Part shown: positions 1-10,890 of the stretch, in pieces | Numbering within the stretch: position 1 is the stretch's first letter | Layout of the letters: every line of letters begins with the position of its first letter | Assembly (NCBI GenBank): GCA_013397845.1 | Contig: VZTG01009228.1 | Location: forward strand, 176,133 to 240,132 | Direction: 5' to 3' | Source: Melanocharis versteri | Taxonomy: Eukaryota > Chordata > Aves > Passeriformes > Melanocharitidae | Length of the DNA stretch: 64,000 nt | Translations under genes and position numbers: made by a program | The notes under the pieces: generated by a model | Databases searched by the model: none | What the model was told of the DNA's origin: nothing | Seen by the model: only the letters and a program-made list of their open reading frames with translations

Positions 1-3000
1 GCCAGCTGGAGAGCAGTTTAGAAAAGAAATGTTACATTCTGAGAGCGTGTTCAGTGCTCCTAACAGTTTGGGCACTAGACAAAAAAAACAAAATCATGTT
101 TAATAGCCAGCACTTCACTGATACCACTAAGCAGAGCTAGAAGAACCAACCAATGATTAATGAAGCCCTAGTAGTTCACAAAGGAGTTACTCGTAATCTT
201 GTTAAATCTTAATTTTTTTAAATGAAGGGATTTTGTGAAGGGTACCACAGTACACTTAATTTTTATTTCTTCTTGGGAAAAAAGTTGGTGAATCTGATTA
301 ACCATTTTCCAAGAAAGAGACAAGATTACTAAGTTTTGTCAAGATTTAAATGGATTTGTCAGAATCTTTTTCCATTTCCAGTGAAAACACACTGCTTTAT
401 CCACAACACTCCTTCAAATTTCCTCAATAAATGAAGCTAGGGTCTATTTTGCAGGGTCACTGCGCAACACTCAAAGCAGGCACGTTAAAGTTGCACAATC
501 AATTTTAATGCTATCGTGTTCTAGACGTTCTAGTGTTCTCCCGGCGTCCCTTTGTGTGCACCTTGTCCCTACAAACCAGCAAGGAGACCAACCTTCTGCT
601 TCCTTGCCAGGGCAAATCAAACAAAAATATTGCTTTGTGGCACTTAAATGCAAGCCAGGTGTGCAGCTTAGGAAAAAGATCAATTAACCTGGCAAGCAGA
701 TGTCTGTGCTTTTACAATTGTATCTTATTTTGCCACCTTTTATTCTGGGTTTGTTTCTCCCTTTCAGCACATCTGATGGTGAGTGTAACTTCTGAAGATT
801 CAAGGCACCTAGAGAAGTATTCAAGAACGCCAATTTTAACTCCACCAGGCTAATTTTCATTTTACTCTGTGGGATACATTAGTCTGCTCTGATTGAGCCT
901 CTGGAGAACTGACTCTTTTTGCAATTAACTAGAGAAGGACGGTGGAGAGATCAGTTAGACAAGGCTAAACCCAGCCCAGGCAAAAATCCTTTTAACTCTG
1001 CACACCTTCTCTACAGACTGCATCATACATAAAACATGGAGTGTTGAAAGTGAGACTGGTTCAATTTGTGCAGTTATTATTGAAGATCTCAGTTTTCTAC
1101 GATACCAAAGCCATGCTATTAAGCTTCATTCAGACTACCTGCTGGCTATCTCTTCTTAAACAAATGTCTCATGAGAGAGATTTGGGGGAAGAGGGAAATA
1201 ATTTTTAGTAAATTCAAATCAGTACTCAGATAAACAACAAACGTTCCCAGAGAACTGAACAGGTGCTACCCATGTCAAGTACGTCCACTACAGTCAAATC
1301 CTGAGGCAGTTTTACATAAACCTGTTATTGTAAACATTGATTACAGTATTATGTGTCCAAGTAAGCTTTTAGCTACTAGCCTTCAGAATTTAACATCTTT
1401 GAGAAGATGACAAATAGCAAGCCAAAACTTACACAAATCTGATATTTAATTTGAAAATTCTTCACCTTTGATAATTCAAATCTCAAGAAAAATACCACAA
1501 CAAAGGGAGACTAACAAAATGAAGAAATGGTAGTTTTCTAGAAAAGCCCTTTTTTAAGTAATTAAAATTCAAGCTGTGTTTATGATAAAAGTATTTCAGC
1601 AATATTAAAATCCACCACTTTCTCAACAGCAAAAATAGAAACCCACCAGTAGCATCCCTTGAATTAGATCCTTTCTGCTAATGGCAGAGACCAGGGATAT
1701 CTCTGCTGTTAAAATAAAATTATAGGATTAAAAATAAAAAAACAACAACAAAAAATTAATGTCCATTGGATTAATCAGGCCACTACTCCACCATTTTTAT
1801 TTTGATTATCCACAAATATAACAATTAAAAGTTGCTGGATTTTTTTTTCAATATACATATAAAGTGTCTATCTAAAAATATAATTTAAAAAGTCTCATCC
1901 ACACGTTTTTCTATACAAAATCAGCTGTTACAGATCTTTTTTGAGCTGTAAACTGCAACAAAAAGGACTAGCTGAGAGTCTTCATAGCCAGACAGATACT
2001 TCACTGGAGATTATTGAAAAGAGAAAGCCACTTTTAGCCATGTAATACCCTTCTATAATTATGTAATAATTTTTAGCAAATCTTTTCTTGCCTCCTCTGA
2101 TGACTGATTAGATGGTGAGGCAGAACACTGTAAAGAGATCCAGCTTTTACAAGTTACTCTGTGAAGTAATAGCAAAGAGCTAGAAATTACTGTCATTGCG
2201 AGTTCAGTTTAATATATTACACTCACTGTGTTAAACCAATTGCATGGATTCTTTACTACAGGCCATTTTCCCTTGGGAATCAGACAATATATTTTCTAAT
2301 TTACAGCTTCATGCCCACTTACAGGAATGTGCCTACATGACTCCTCCTTTCCATCACATATCCCTTCTTACAAGGACCTCGTACTACCCATGAAAAGACC
2401 ACAAATGTTCCTATTTGAACTTCTCCTCTAGATCCATCCACAAGGAGTTTTAACCTGAGTAAGTTCACTTCACTGATAAAAAAAAATCCAACCATTTCCA
2501 GACTCTTCTATTAATTTTCAACTTCTTGCCCCCTGCTTATACAGGCAGAAGGGTTCATGCAGCACAATGAACTGGATCAGGAAATTGATTCAGATTAAAA
2601 GTATCCAGAAATAAAGGTGAGTTTCAACCTCAATCAGTTTCAAGTATGAACAGCAGTCCTGGCAAAAGAGGGGGACAAGCAGGTTCAGGGACAGAGGATG
2701 TTTGCCCATTGGGGGAACCAGAAAACCCCAAACTGTTCCAGCTTTCTTCAGCTTACATTTATAAACTGATTCAGTTTATATCAGGTTAAAATTCAATTGA
2801 ACTGCATGTCTGAAGAAAGAAGGGAAAGGCACTTTACATATATCCACCCCATAGGTGGTAAAATTAAATTTTGTAGCTATTAATGGGCTTGTGCAAAGCA
2901 CAAGACCATTCAAAGTTTTCCAGTGACACTTGGTTTACACATTTTTACAGCAGCTGTCCTAACACTTTTCGGTAAAGTGAAGGATGGCATTATTCCTAAA

Positions 3001-5339
3001 TGGGAACTGACAGTCTTGTAGGATATTTATAAAGATGCTCCTTCTAATCTGTAAAGTATAATTTACAGGTCATTTCCCCCTAGCTGAGCTGTGTAATCAT
3101 CAAGCAAGTATTATTGAATTATCACAGTAGCACACCATGTCAGAGGCTTTTGTTTGGATGGGTTCGTGTGCAGTAGACTTGAGGTCCATTTGACAGAGCT
3201 TATTTGACAGGACTGTGCCAGCACCTCTGCAGAGCAATTCTGTTCACTTGGCCAACAGCAGTGCTTTCCACTAAAAAGCTGGTACAATTTTCCATTATTC
3301 AGACTAAACCAAGCCTATTCAGATTAAAACAAGCCTTCCAAGTATAAAAATAATTAGATCATAGTTAGCAATTAAATGCCATGTAGTAGAGCTGTAAATG
3401 CTGACATTAAAAATTTGCTTTTATCATATAATTTGTCAAATTTTAGTGCTTTCTTCAATAAATTCAAGTATCACAAATTACATAAACATTCAAGATGTTG
3501 TGAATAGCTGCCTTTGTCAACCAAATTCTCCGAATGCCAAACTAAAATGAAATCACATGCATTTACAGTGAAAGGATGTATATAACCAATCTGAATTGTA
3601 CCAAAGGAAACAAAATATTTATAAACACCAAAGTGTGGCTCCTAATTATCTAGCACGTGGTTTTGACTGCAAAATATACACATATTCAAGACCTTCTGAA
3701 AAGGATTTCACTTATATTTCTACAGAAGTGCTGTAACTACCTAAAAGAATAAGGTAAATAAACACAGTCTACTAACAAATATATAAAGACCAAAATAAGG
3801 CAATACACCCTCTAGCAGAATCAGTAAAAATTACTTCAATAGGGTTACTCTGGATTCACTCTGGGATTTCATTTAGGTTTCAACTGAGGAGAAAATTAGT
3901 CTTATTCGATTACTTAGACCCTTGTATAATCTGGCCCCAGAAGACCTTGTATTTTATTGACAGAGCTAGATGTTAGTTTTGAAAGTGCAGCAAGAAATAG
4001 AGTATGTCACAGAATTTAATGGTATGGCTCTGTACCATTCTCTGAACAGAATTATACCTTCTCACAAGTATTTTTTTCCTACATATCAAAATACAAGGAA
4101 GAACATACAGAGCTGCATAATTTCAAGTCGCAAATGACATGCCATCAAAAGTTACCAGTCTTAATTTGAGAACAGTTTCTGTCAGACAGTCTTAATTTTT
4201 CTAAATCCCAGACACTTACACCAGAAAGAATAAAAGACAGTTTTGGCAAAAATTTAAATAATGGAAAAAAGTTTAAGAAACGGAAAAAAATTAACATTTT
4301 CTTTAGCTCTGTATCTTTACAGACAAACCATTTTATTCCCTCTGTTTTCAAATGAATTTGTGACCTTACATAAAGACATGCCTTCCCCCCCACTCTGCAA
4401 ACAATTTCATTGAATCACTTTATTTGATGTCTCAAACAACTCCTGTGTCAGAAGTAATGGAGGTAACTCTTCTGTAAAAAGTACAGTAACATCCAGACAA
4501 CCAAAGGGCAAGGCAAGGCTCCCCAGCACAGCCAGTTAATGCATATCCCCAGCTACATAATACAAATCTGGGCTCTGATTACCCATTCAGCAATGTGCAG
4601 CTTTGGAGATAGGAACATACTTGTCAACCGCTCATTACACGTGTAGGTGGGATAACCCACACAAAGTGACAAGACTAGGACAGACAAGGTATAAATTAGG
4701 CTACAAGAACAGGCTATATTTAGGATACTTATCTTTGAGAAATGAAGTTAGGGAGTCATAAGCTTGAGAATGTTTGGGTTATTTAAGTACATCACAGTTA
4801 ATCCAATACATAAATAACCTTCACAGATCTCACAGTGAAACACAGGTTATTTCAAGCTAGCTAGCTTGCCCAATCAATTTGAAACTACTTTAACTGGAAA
4901 AAACGTGAACTAGAGAACTCTTTTTTTCAACTCCATACTAGCTTCCCGAGATAAAACCAGAAAAATCACACTAAGAAAAATATATTGGTCACCCCACCCC
5001 CTGACTTTTCCATAGAAACACATATCCATCCTCAAGAGCCTTGTACTGTTTCATTCACACAGTGAACTGTGTACATAGTAAGTATTTACAGGGAGACAAT
5101 CTGCAAAAATTTTAAAAAGGCAGAGCTTACTACATGGTTCCATAAATGTTACAGACATTTCACAATCACACATAAGCATATCTTAAAGTTTTGAACCACA
5201 TACCGAAACTCTGAACTATTTTTAATGAAATTCTACTTACTGAAATTTTTATGCTACTTTTACCAAAAGTCTTGTTTGATAGTCAGGTGTTTTAAGTTGG
5301 GAGATAAGAAGGAAGTCAAGGAAAGGAGGTAAGAGGTCT

Positions 5340-5584
5340 GTGTGGATGAATTAAGAGCTCCAAAATAGTCTGAAACATGAAGAGACAGGAGCACAAAAAG
5401 GTGACCAAGAGGAATATGGAAAAAGTGCCTGAGTGTGCAGAGAAAGCATTAGGAAAGCCAAAGCCCAGTTGGAGCTGAAGAAGAGCTTCAACAGCAAAAG
5501 AAAGATCATGAAAAATGCATGCTTACTGCTGAATGGGGATGGGGACCTGGTGACAAAATATATTAAAAATGTCACAGTACTCAA
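5340..5584 (+). mobile_element. CR1 LINE fragment, ORF2 segment just before the RT domain
   Basis: In the plus frame the translation contains RKAKAQLELK, SKRK and LLNGDGDLVTK...VLN. This matches the order of the CR1 ORF2 linker between endonuclease and reverse transcriptase (RKAKAQLEL...KRK...LLNE-GDLVT-D-EKAEVLN). Upstream bases from about 5340 resemble the preceding W-NKEL...EEY segment but carry stops. There is a short internal deletion between QLELK and SKRK. It is a dead fossil; the limits are approximate. Confidence 0.7.
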
Positions 5585-5645
5585 TCACAGAATAGCTAGG
5601 GTTGGAAGGAACCTTTGGAGATACCTAGCCCAATCCCATTCTTGA
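5583..5645 (-). mobile_element. CR1 LINE 3' end fragment
   Basis: The string AATCACAGAATAG followed by GGGTTGGAAGGAACCTTTGGAGAT is the reverse complement of the CR1 3' terminus, which normally ends in short ATTCTGTG-like repeats. It directly abuts the opposite-strand CR1 ORF2 fragment to its left. Only about 60 bp survive. Confidence 0.7.
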
Positions 5646-5905
5646 CTGGAACTGTCTTTGCAAAAACAATTAATGCGAGTCTGTGTATTGCTGCAGAGCA
5701 ATTTTTTTCCTCAGAACATACTTCTTGAAGAAAAACTAGAATATAGTACAGAAAGACCAGGTTTGTAATAATCTGCCTACCCAACCCATTCAAGAGCAGA
5801 GCCAAAAGCTCATCTCCCCTCCAATTTTTACATTAAGATTGAACCATGAGTGCCAGACTGGATGTGGGATGTTAAGACCAGTATGCTACATGAAGTCCAG
5901 ACTGA

Positions 5906-5958
5906 CTTCCTTCCTTCCTTTTTTCCTTCCTTCCCTCCTTCCCTTGTTTCCCTCCCTA
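5906..5958. repeat. (TTCC)n-type pyrimidine tract
   Basis: Imperfect TTCC and CCCT repeats form an almost pure pyrimidine run of about 50 bp in the plus strand. Confidence 0.9.
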
Positions 5959-7668
5959 TCACCAAGAATTATCAGAAGCAGCTGCTCCACACCAGTTGAA
6001 CTCTAGAAATAAGATTTATAGAAACACCTTACGAAGACGTACCAGTAATTATCATCATCTCTTTCTTACCACCCTTTAACCTTGCACTGATCTGTCTTCC
6101 TAATCAGGTATTTATACCATGCTCCATTACACACTGTATTTGAACTCAAGCCAGAATGAATCAGACCAATCCAAACTGAATTACTGAATTAAAACTAAAA
6201 TCTTCAGCCACAAGTAGACTTTATGACACCAAACCAACTTCACTGAGTTTAAAAGAAAAAAAATCAAGAACCATCTAGTACTGTGTTAAGTAAAAGAACT
6301 TCTGTCCTAAAAACTGTCATGATACATCTGGCCTCTCATTTTGGCCCTTTCCAATTTTTTATGAACCTCAAGGTTAATTACAACATTAAGTCCCCAAATG
6401 GCAGATACAATTTTCAAAGCCCACTCCTCCACTTAGCATTAATGTTTTCAATGGCAACTAGAAATTATTTCAATGTATGAAAGAGCTGTTGCAGCATAAT
6501 TATCATAGTGCGTAGACATCTGTCCCAAAAGCAAGATGGTAAAATATTTCTTTTCTGTTAAATTAACATGGAAAACAGGACAGAAAGACTGAAGAGGTCA
6601 AATGTGCCTTGACTTACTTAATTCCTTTTGCTATGGAGTTTTGGTCTCACAGATGTGAGAGCCTTGTATCTGATCCACTAGATGGTGCAATCCATCTTCT
6701 CCATTAAAAGCATTTGAAGTTTATACACAAGAAGTTAATTTTTAACGAGGAAGAAGTCAATTTTCATGTTAATCAAGGAAAGATTTATTATTGGGAAGAA
6801 CAAGGCACCAAACAGAATATCAGGGTTCGAGAAAGATCTAGGCTTTGAAAGTCACCTATGTTAGTAGCCAGCGCCCCCATTTTCAAGATAAATATTATTT
6901 CAACCCATTTCAGAGTATATAAACAGAATTTTCATCAAAGGAAAAAAGGAATCAGAACAGTAATCTTTAAATTATTTAAGTAACATCAACAGGGAAGTAA
7001 TCAACCCAACAGGAGGTCAGCAGATTTAATGACCGATAAGAATGGCTTTCAGAGGCATGGTAGTACTCAAAACAATCTAAGACTAGTCTCGAATACTTCA
7101 GAGGTAAAATAGTACTCACTAAGACTAGAATCCATTCTGATATCCCCCTTGTTATCCATAACCTTGACCTAAAACTGGTCAGGCTTTTCACTTCTAATTC
7201 CCAGTCTTGGTAAGGGATTAAGTCCAGATACAGAAATAGAAAAAATTACGGCCAGGTAAGGAGGTAAACTACCTCAGAGCAGACTACAGGCTTGATCTGG
7301 CTCACAGCCAAATTTTACTTCAATCCCCACCCAATTCCCAAGTGTTTAAAGTCTGCCAACTCATTGAAAAAGACTCTACATTGCTTATGACATTCTTGGT
7401 GACTATCTACCATGAAGAATTGTGTGTACTACCACAACAAGTTGTGAACAAGAAAGCAGGGTACAGTGTTTCACTGTCCTCTCAGAAGATGGAACAGCTG
7501 CAATGCTTTGTGCTTGGTAGGCTTAGTGAACATTAGGAGACCTTACAAAAGTAATTTATTAGTTCTCTTCTGGAAGCTTTTTGTGGATTTTTACTCTCAG
7601 CAGGTCCTACATTTTCTCCTTAAAAGAGGTGCTCTTTCACGGGGCAATGAAGACTGTTAATTCATGGC

Positions 7669-7860
7669 ATCACAGAACCACAGGATGACCTGGGTTGGAA
7701 GGGACCTTAAAAGATCATCTAGTTCCAACTTCTCTGCCAATGGCAGGGACTTTACACTACACCAGGTTGCTCAAAGTCCCATCCAACCTGGCCTTGAACA
7801 CTTACAGGGATGGGGAATTGACATAATTGACATATTCTGCAACAGTTGGAAATGTAGCTT
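7669..7860 (-). mobile_element. CR1 LINE 3' end, 5'-truncated
   Basis: The plus strand reads CACAGAACCACAGGATGACC, then GGGTTGGAAGGGACCTTAAA, GATCATCTAGTTCCAAC, and a segment beginning CCATCCAACCTGGCCTTGAA. This is the classic reverse complement of the CR1 3' untranslated end and the last ORF2 codons. The right boundary is diffuse. Such 5'-truncated copies are the normal outcome of CR1 retrotransposition. Confidence 0.85.
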
Positions 7861-8465
7861 CTTTCAGCCTAACCAAAAAAAAAGTAAATAATTCACTAAC
7901 ACTGGTGATACATTTTGGAAAGGATAAACCCTACCATTCAAAGAAAAATGGAATTTTTTTCTTCAAAGTAACATAAATTGCACATTAATACATTAGAAAA
8001 CTGATACCAAACTCTACTTTAGGAAAATAGCTCTACCAAATATGATAAGAACTACAAAACAATAGCAACTCTGCTAAGACTAGAATAATATTTCTTGACT
8101 AAACATTTTCCTTGTGGGCATCTTCCTTTAGAAAAATATTCATTTAGGAAAAAAAACGCTCATGGAAACATGTCTGCCGTGATGAAATGTCTAAAATGCC
8201 ACCGCTTTTTTGATGATATGTGAGTCTAGAACAACATAAATATTTTGGTTCTTCATTACACTTCAGAATTTTAAACATTTTCAGAAATACCTATATGTTG
8301 CTTAACAAAGCATATGGAATGAAAAGATGGAAAGTTAGTCTAGAAACTTACTGAACTGCATGGAAGTCACTACTGACAATACAACTGATAGTATCTTTAT
8401 GCAGAGATCTTCCATAATACTTTTGCCTGTTATTCTTTTGTGCCAAGCTTGCATACGTCACTGAC

Positions 8466-8552
8466 CTTATGGAGCGCAGGAGCCATTACTGGCACCAAAA
8501 ATCCATTGTAAATGTAATTCACAAGCTGGTTACGTATCAAGGGATGCGCCAC
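8466..8552 (-). CDS. FHIP1A: FHIP1A fourth coding exon (residues 297-325)
   Basis: This 87 bp exon encodes 29 residues, starting VAHPLIRNQLVNYIYNGF and ending VMAPALHK. It has a C-rich pyrimidine tract and acceptor CCCTCAG|GTG at 8552 and donor AAG|GTCAGT at 8466. It joins ...FCNAVIQ of the preceding exon in phase 0. The NQLV-YI-NGFLVPV-PALHK block is among the most conserved stretches of the FHIP1 proteins, and its presence with intact splice sites argues that the gene is functional. Family members continue after HK with a helix containing a VEE motif; I found nothing matching that between 1 and 8465. The C-terminal two thirds of the protein are therefore expected beyond the left edge. Only 325 residues of a family whose members are around 1000 residues are visible. 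Confidence 0.95.
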
Positions 8553-10731
8553 CTGAGGGGGTGGGGGAGACAAACACAGAACAGTTCCAGTGAGATTTAA
8601 AAGAAGACAGGGCACAGAATGCTATCATTCACTACCAAAACCCTTTCCCATCTAATAAGACATCTGTTTGTCCTTCTCACCAGCATTTGATATTATTCGG
8701 GTTCTTAACAACTGTTCCTTCTACAAAGAAATACACACACCATGTTTAATTACAGTAAGTATGCCCAGCTTAGAGACATGGCTTTTCCATCTTCCTGCAT
8801 GCTGACAAAGACGAATGGATGGACAGAAAACTGTGCATAGCCATGAATCAAAGTAAGATCTGAAATACTAAATTTAGCTCCCACAACCTTGGCAGGGTCA
8901 CTTGAAGGTGGATTTGCCATTGTTAACTCATCTTACAATAAAGAAAAGCAGAACAGCTGCTTTCCTATAGTTCAAGAGTAGGTAAATCAAAGCACTCTCT
9001 AGCTATTGGGTAAGAATATACTGTTCCCATGCCCTTCTCCTAGCCACTGTAAAATAAACAGAAATTACAACAAAACCTGCGTAATTCATTCAATAGGATG
9101 GTCAAAAGTTTTAAAACAAACAAACAAAAAAACCCAAACTGTTATTATAAGCCAAAAATTTACTTTCATAATGAAGCATTCGTTTTGTCTTTGCAATGAA
9201 AACACATCAATTCATGTATATAAAAGCAAAATAAAATTCCATCCAGAAGCTTTCAAAGCCCATATATTATGTTTGAAGTTCACAGAGACTGGAGTGTCAC
9301 AGCCTACACTTGGCCTCAAATAGATTCTTCAACCTGCGATTCTTACCAGACTTCCTTTAACTTGTAACTCTTAATTTGGTAAGAGGAAGAAAAAGGGTGG
9401 CCCCTCCTATGCTGTGGTCCAGGGAAAAAATGGCAAGAGGTCTTGGCTACACTGTTCCTTTTTAATCTCTGGCCAAAGTTTTTGGGTCAACACAGACCAG
9501 TCCATGCACAGAGCAAAAATTCCTACAGTAACTGAGCTTTCAAGTCAGCTGAAGACTATACAGACACCATCCAGCAACAGTCAGAAACTGCTCTTTCTGC
9601 ACGTCAGCTGAAATCCTCAACCATTTTGCATCTATTTGAACAGCGGTTTTAAAATAATTCATTCTTTAATTCATTTTTCTGCAGTGCCCTTTATATCACT
9701 TTTTAAAAATAAAGGTATCAGTTATGATCTCCTGCAGATGCAGATCTGTAGAATTAACTCTGGTTAGACAACCAAAATGAATATTGTCTCCTTTTCATGT
9801 TTAAACATGCATGGTAAAAATCTTTTATAGTGCATTTGAACAATGACAGCTACTATTATTTTTGCTTGTTCAATGCTTTAATAGTCAATCAGTTCCTTTA
9901 CTGTACTTTGCACACACTGCATTGAAATGTATCTTTTATTTAACAGTAAATGTGATTAAATTTTCAATCGTATCCAGCACATTTCTTCAAATAACACAAA
10001 TCCACAGCTTCTGCAGCATTTATATCATGTTTTAATGAAATACTGGCTTTGGATTCTATAGAGTATTCAAGCCTTAAAAACAATATGTAAAGACAAAAAT
10101 TTCATTTTACATTTAAATCAGAAAACAACAGTAAGGGAGCAAAGCACAAAAAAAAAAAACCACAACCAAAAAAACAACCAACCAAAAAACAACAACCCTG
10201 GAAGAACAGAATAGATTCAAAACAGGCCAATCTAAAATGAATTTATATTTCTAGGAGACCTAAATAATTCTGCTTGGAAGGTTTTCTTTATGTTGTACTC
10301 ACCAACAGGCAAAATGGAGTATTTTCACTATTTTCTTTTGTACGCCGTTATGAAAGCTTAAACAAACACAGATATAAACCCTACATTTTCCCACACATAA
10401 AGGCATCCAATTTACTTCTAGGATCAACAGTGGTATTAAAATGGAATAAACATCTGTTTTTTCCTTTAACAGAAAATCCTCTCAATTACATAATGTAATA
10501 TCAAGCTTTCATTTGAAACATTTGGCACCTGAAAACCACAAATACATTAGTTCATCCTTATAACCAGGAGAGACAGAACAAGGCATTCATTTTATAAGCA
10601 GCTTGTTTTAGTCTAATTTTAATAGTTCACGCCATTATTAAAAGTAAATAAACTCAGTAACTTACAAACTTCTACAGGAGATACAACCTACTACTACTTC
10701 TAAAGAACAGGCTAACTCTGTTCTAAGTTAC
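8553..10731 (-). other. FHIP1A: FHIP1A intron between third and fourth coding exons
   Basis: This intron of 2179 bp is bounded by GT (next to 10732) and AG (next to 8552) on the minus strand. It includes an A- and AAC-rich low-complexity tract at 10148-10197. I see no other gene, repeat family or RNA structure in it. Confidence 0.85.
10148..10197. repeat. A-rich low-complexity tract
   Basis: A run of A is followed by AAC and AACC variants with almost no G or T over about 50 bp. Confidence 0.85.
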
Positions 10732-10890
10732 CTGTATCACGGCATTGCAAAATTCAAGTGAATTCATGAATTGTACAAGGGCTGGTGACAAAAGCCAGTC
10801 ATCTTTCATCAGACAGTGCCATTCTTCTCCTTTTTCTTCCAGCTTTGTAGGCAAAGACGAATAGAGGCCACTTAGTCCTGTTGCTAGCAC
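10732..10890 (-). CDS. FHIP1A: FHIP1A third coding exon (residues 244-296)
   Basis: This 159 bp, phase-0 exon encodes 53 residues beginning VLATGLSGLYSSLPTKLEEK and ending MNSLEFCNAVIQ. Its first residues continue YFCP from the previous exon to give the family signature YFCPVLATGLS. The acceptor is preceded by a pyrimidine-rich tract and reads CTTCAG|GTG (exon edge 10890); the donor reads ATACAG|GTAACT (exon edge 10732). The exon is too short and too interrupted by flanking intron stops to appear as a long ORF. It was found by reading the minus strand between the neighbouring exons. The sequence contains the tryptophan- and aspartate-rich EEWHCLMKDDW segment that recurs in this family. The exon length is divisible by three, so skipping it would not shift the frame. 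Confidence 0.95.

Larger units (their letters stand above)
1..8465 (-). other. FHIP1A: FHIP1A intron after the fourth coding exon (partial)
   Basis: This is AT-rich sequence transcribed as intron from the minus strand and continuing past the left edge. No further FHIP1A exon was found on reading both strands. It contains a CR1 composite at about 5340-5645, a CR1 3' end at about 7669-7860, a TTCC-type pyrimidine tract at 5906-5958 and a 16 bp palindrome at 4853-4868. The rest holds only short, unrelated reading frames and A-rich stretches such as the one around 1730-1756. Confidence 0.8.

Noticed and set aside
1..8465. Further FHIP1A exons downstream of residue 325
   Set aside because: I looked for the expected VEE-containing helix and the conserved LFLRSIS-type block on the minus strand and found neither; they must lie beyond the left edge.
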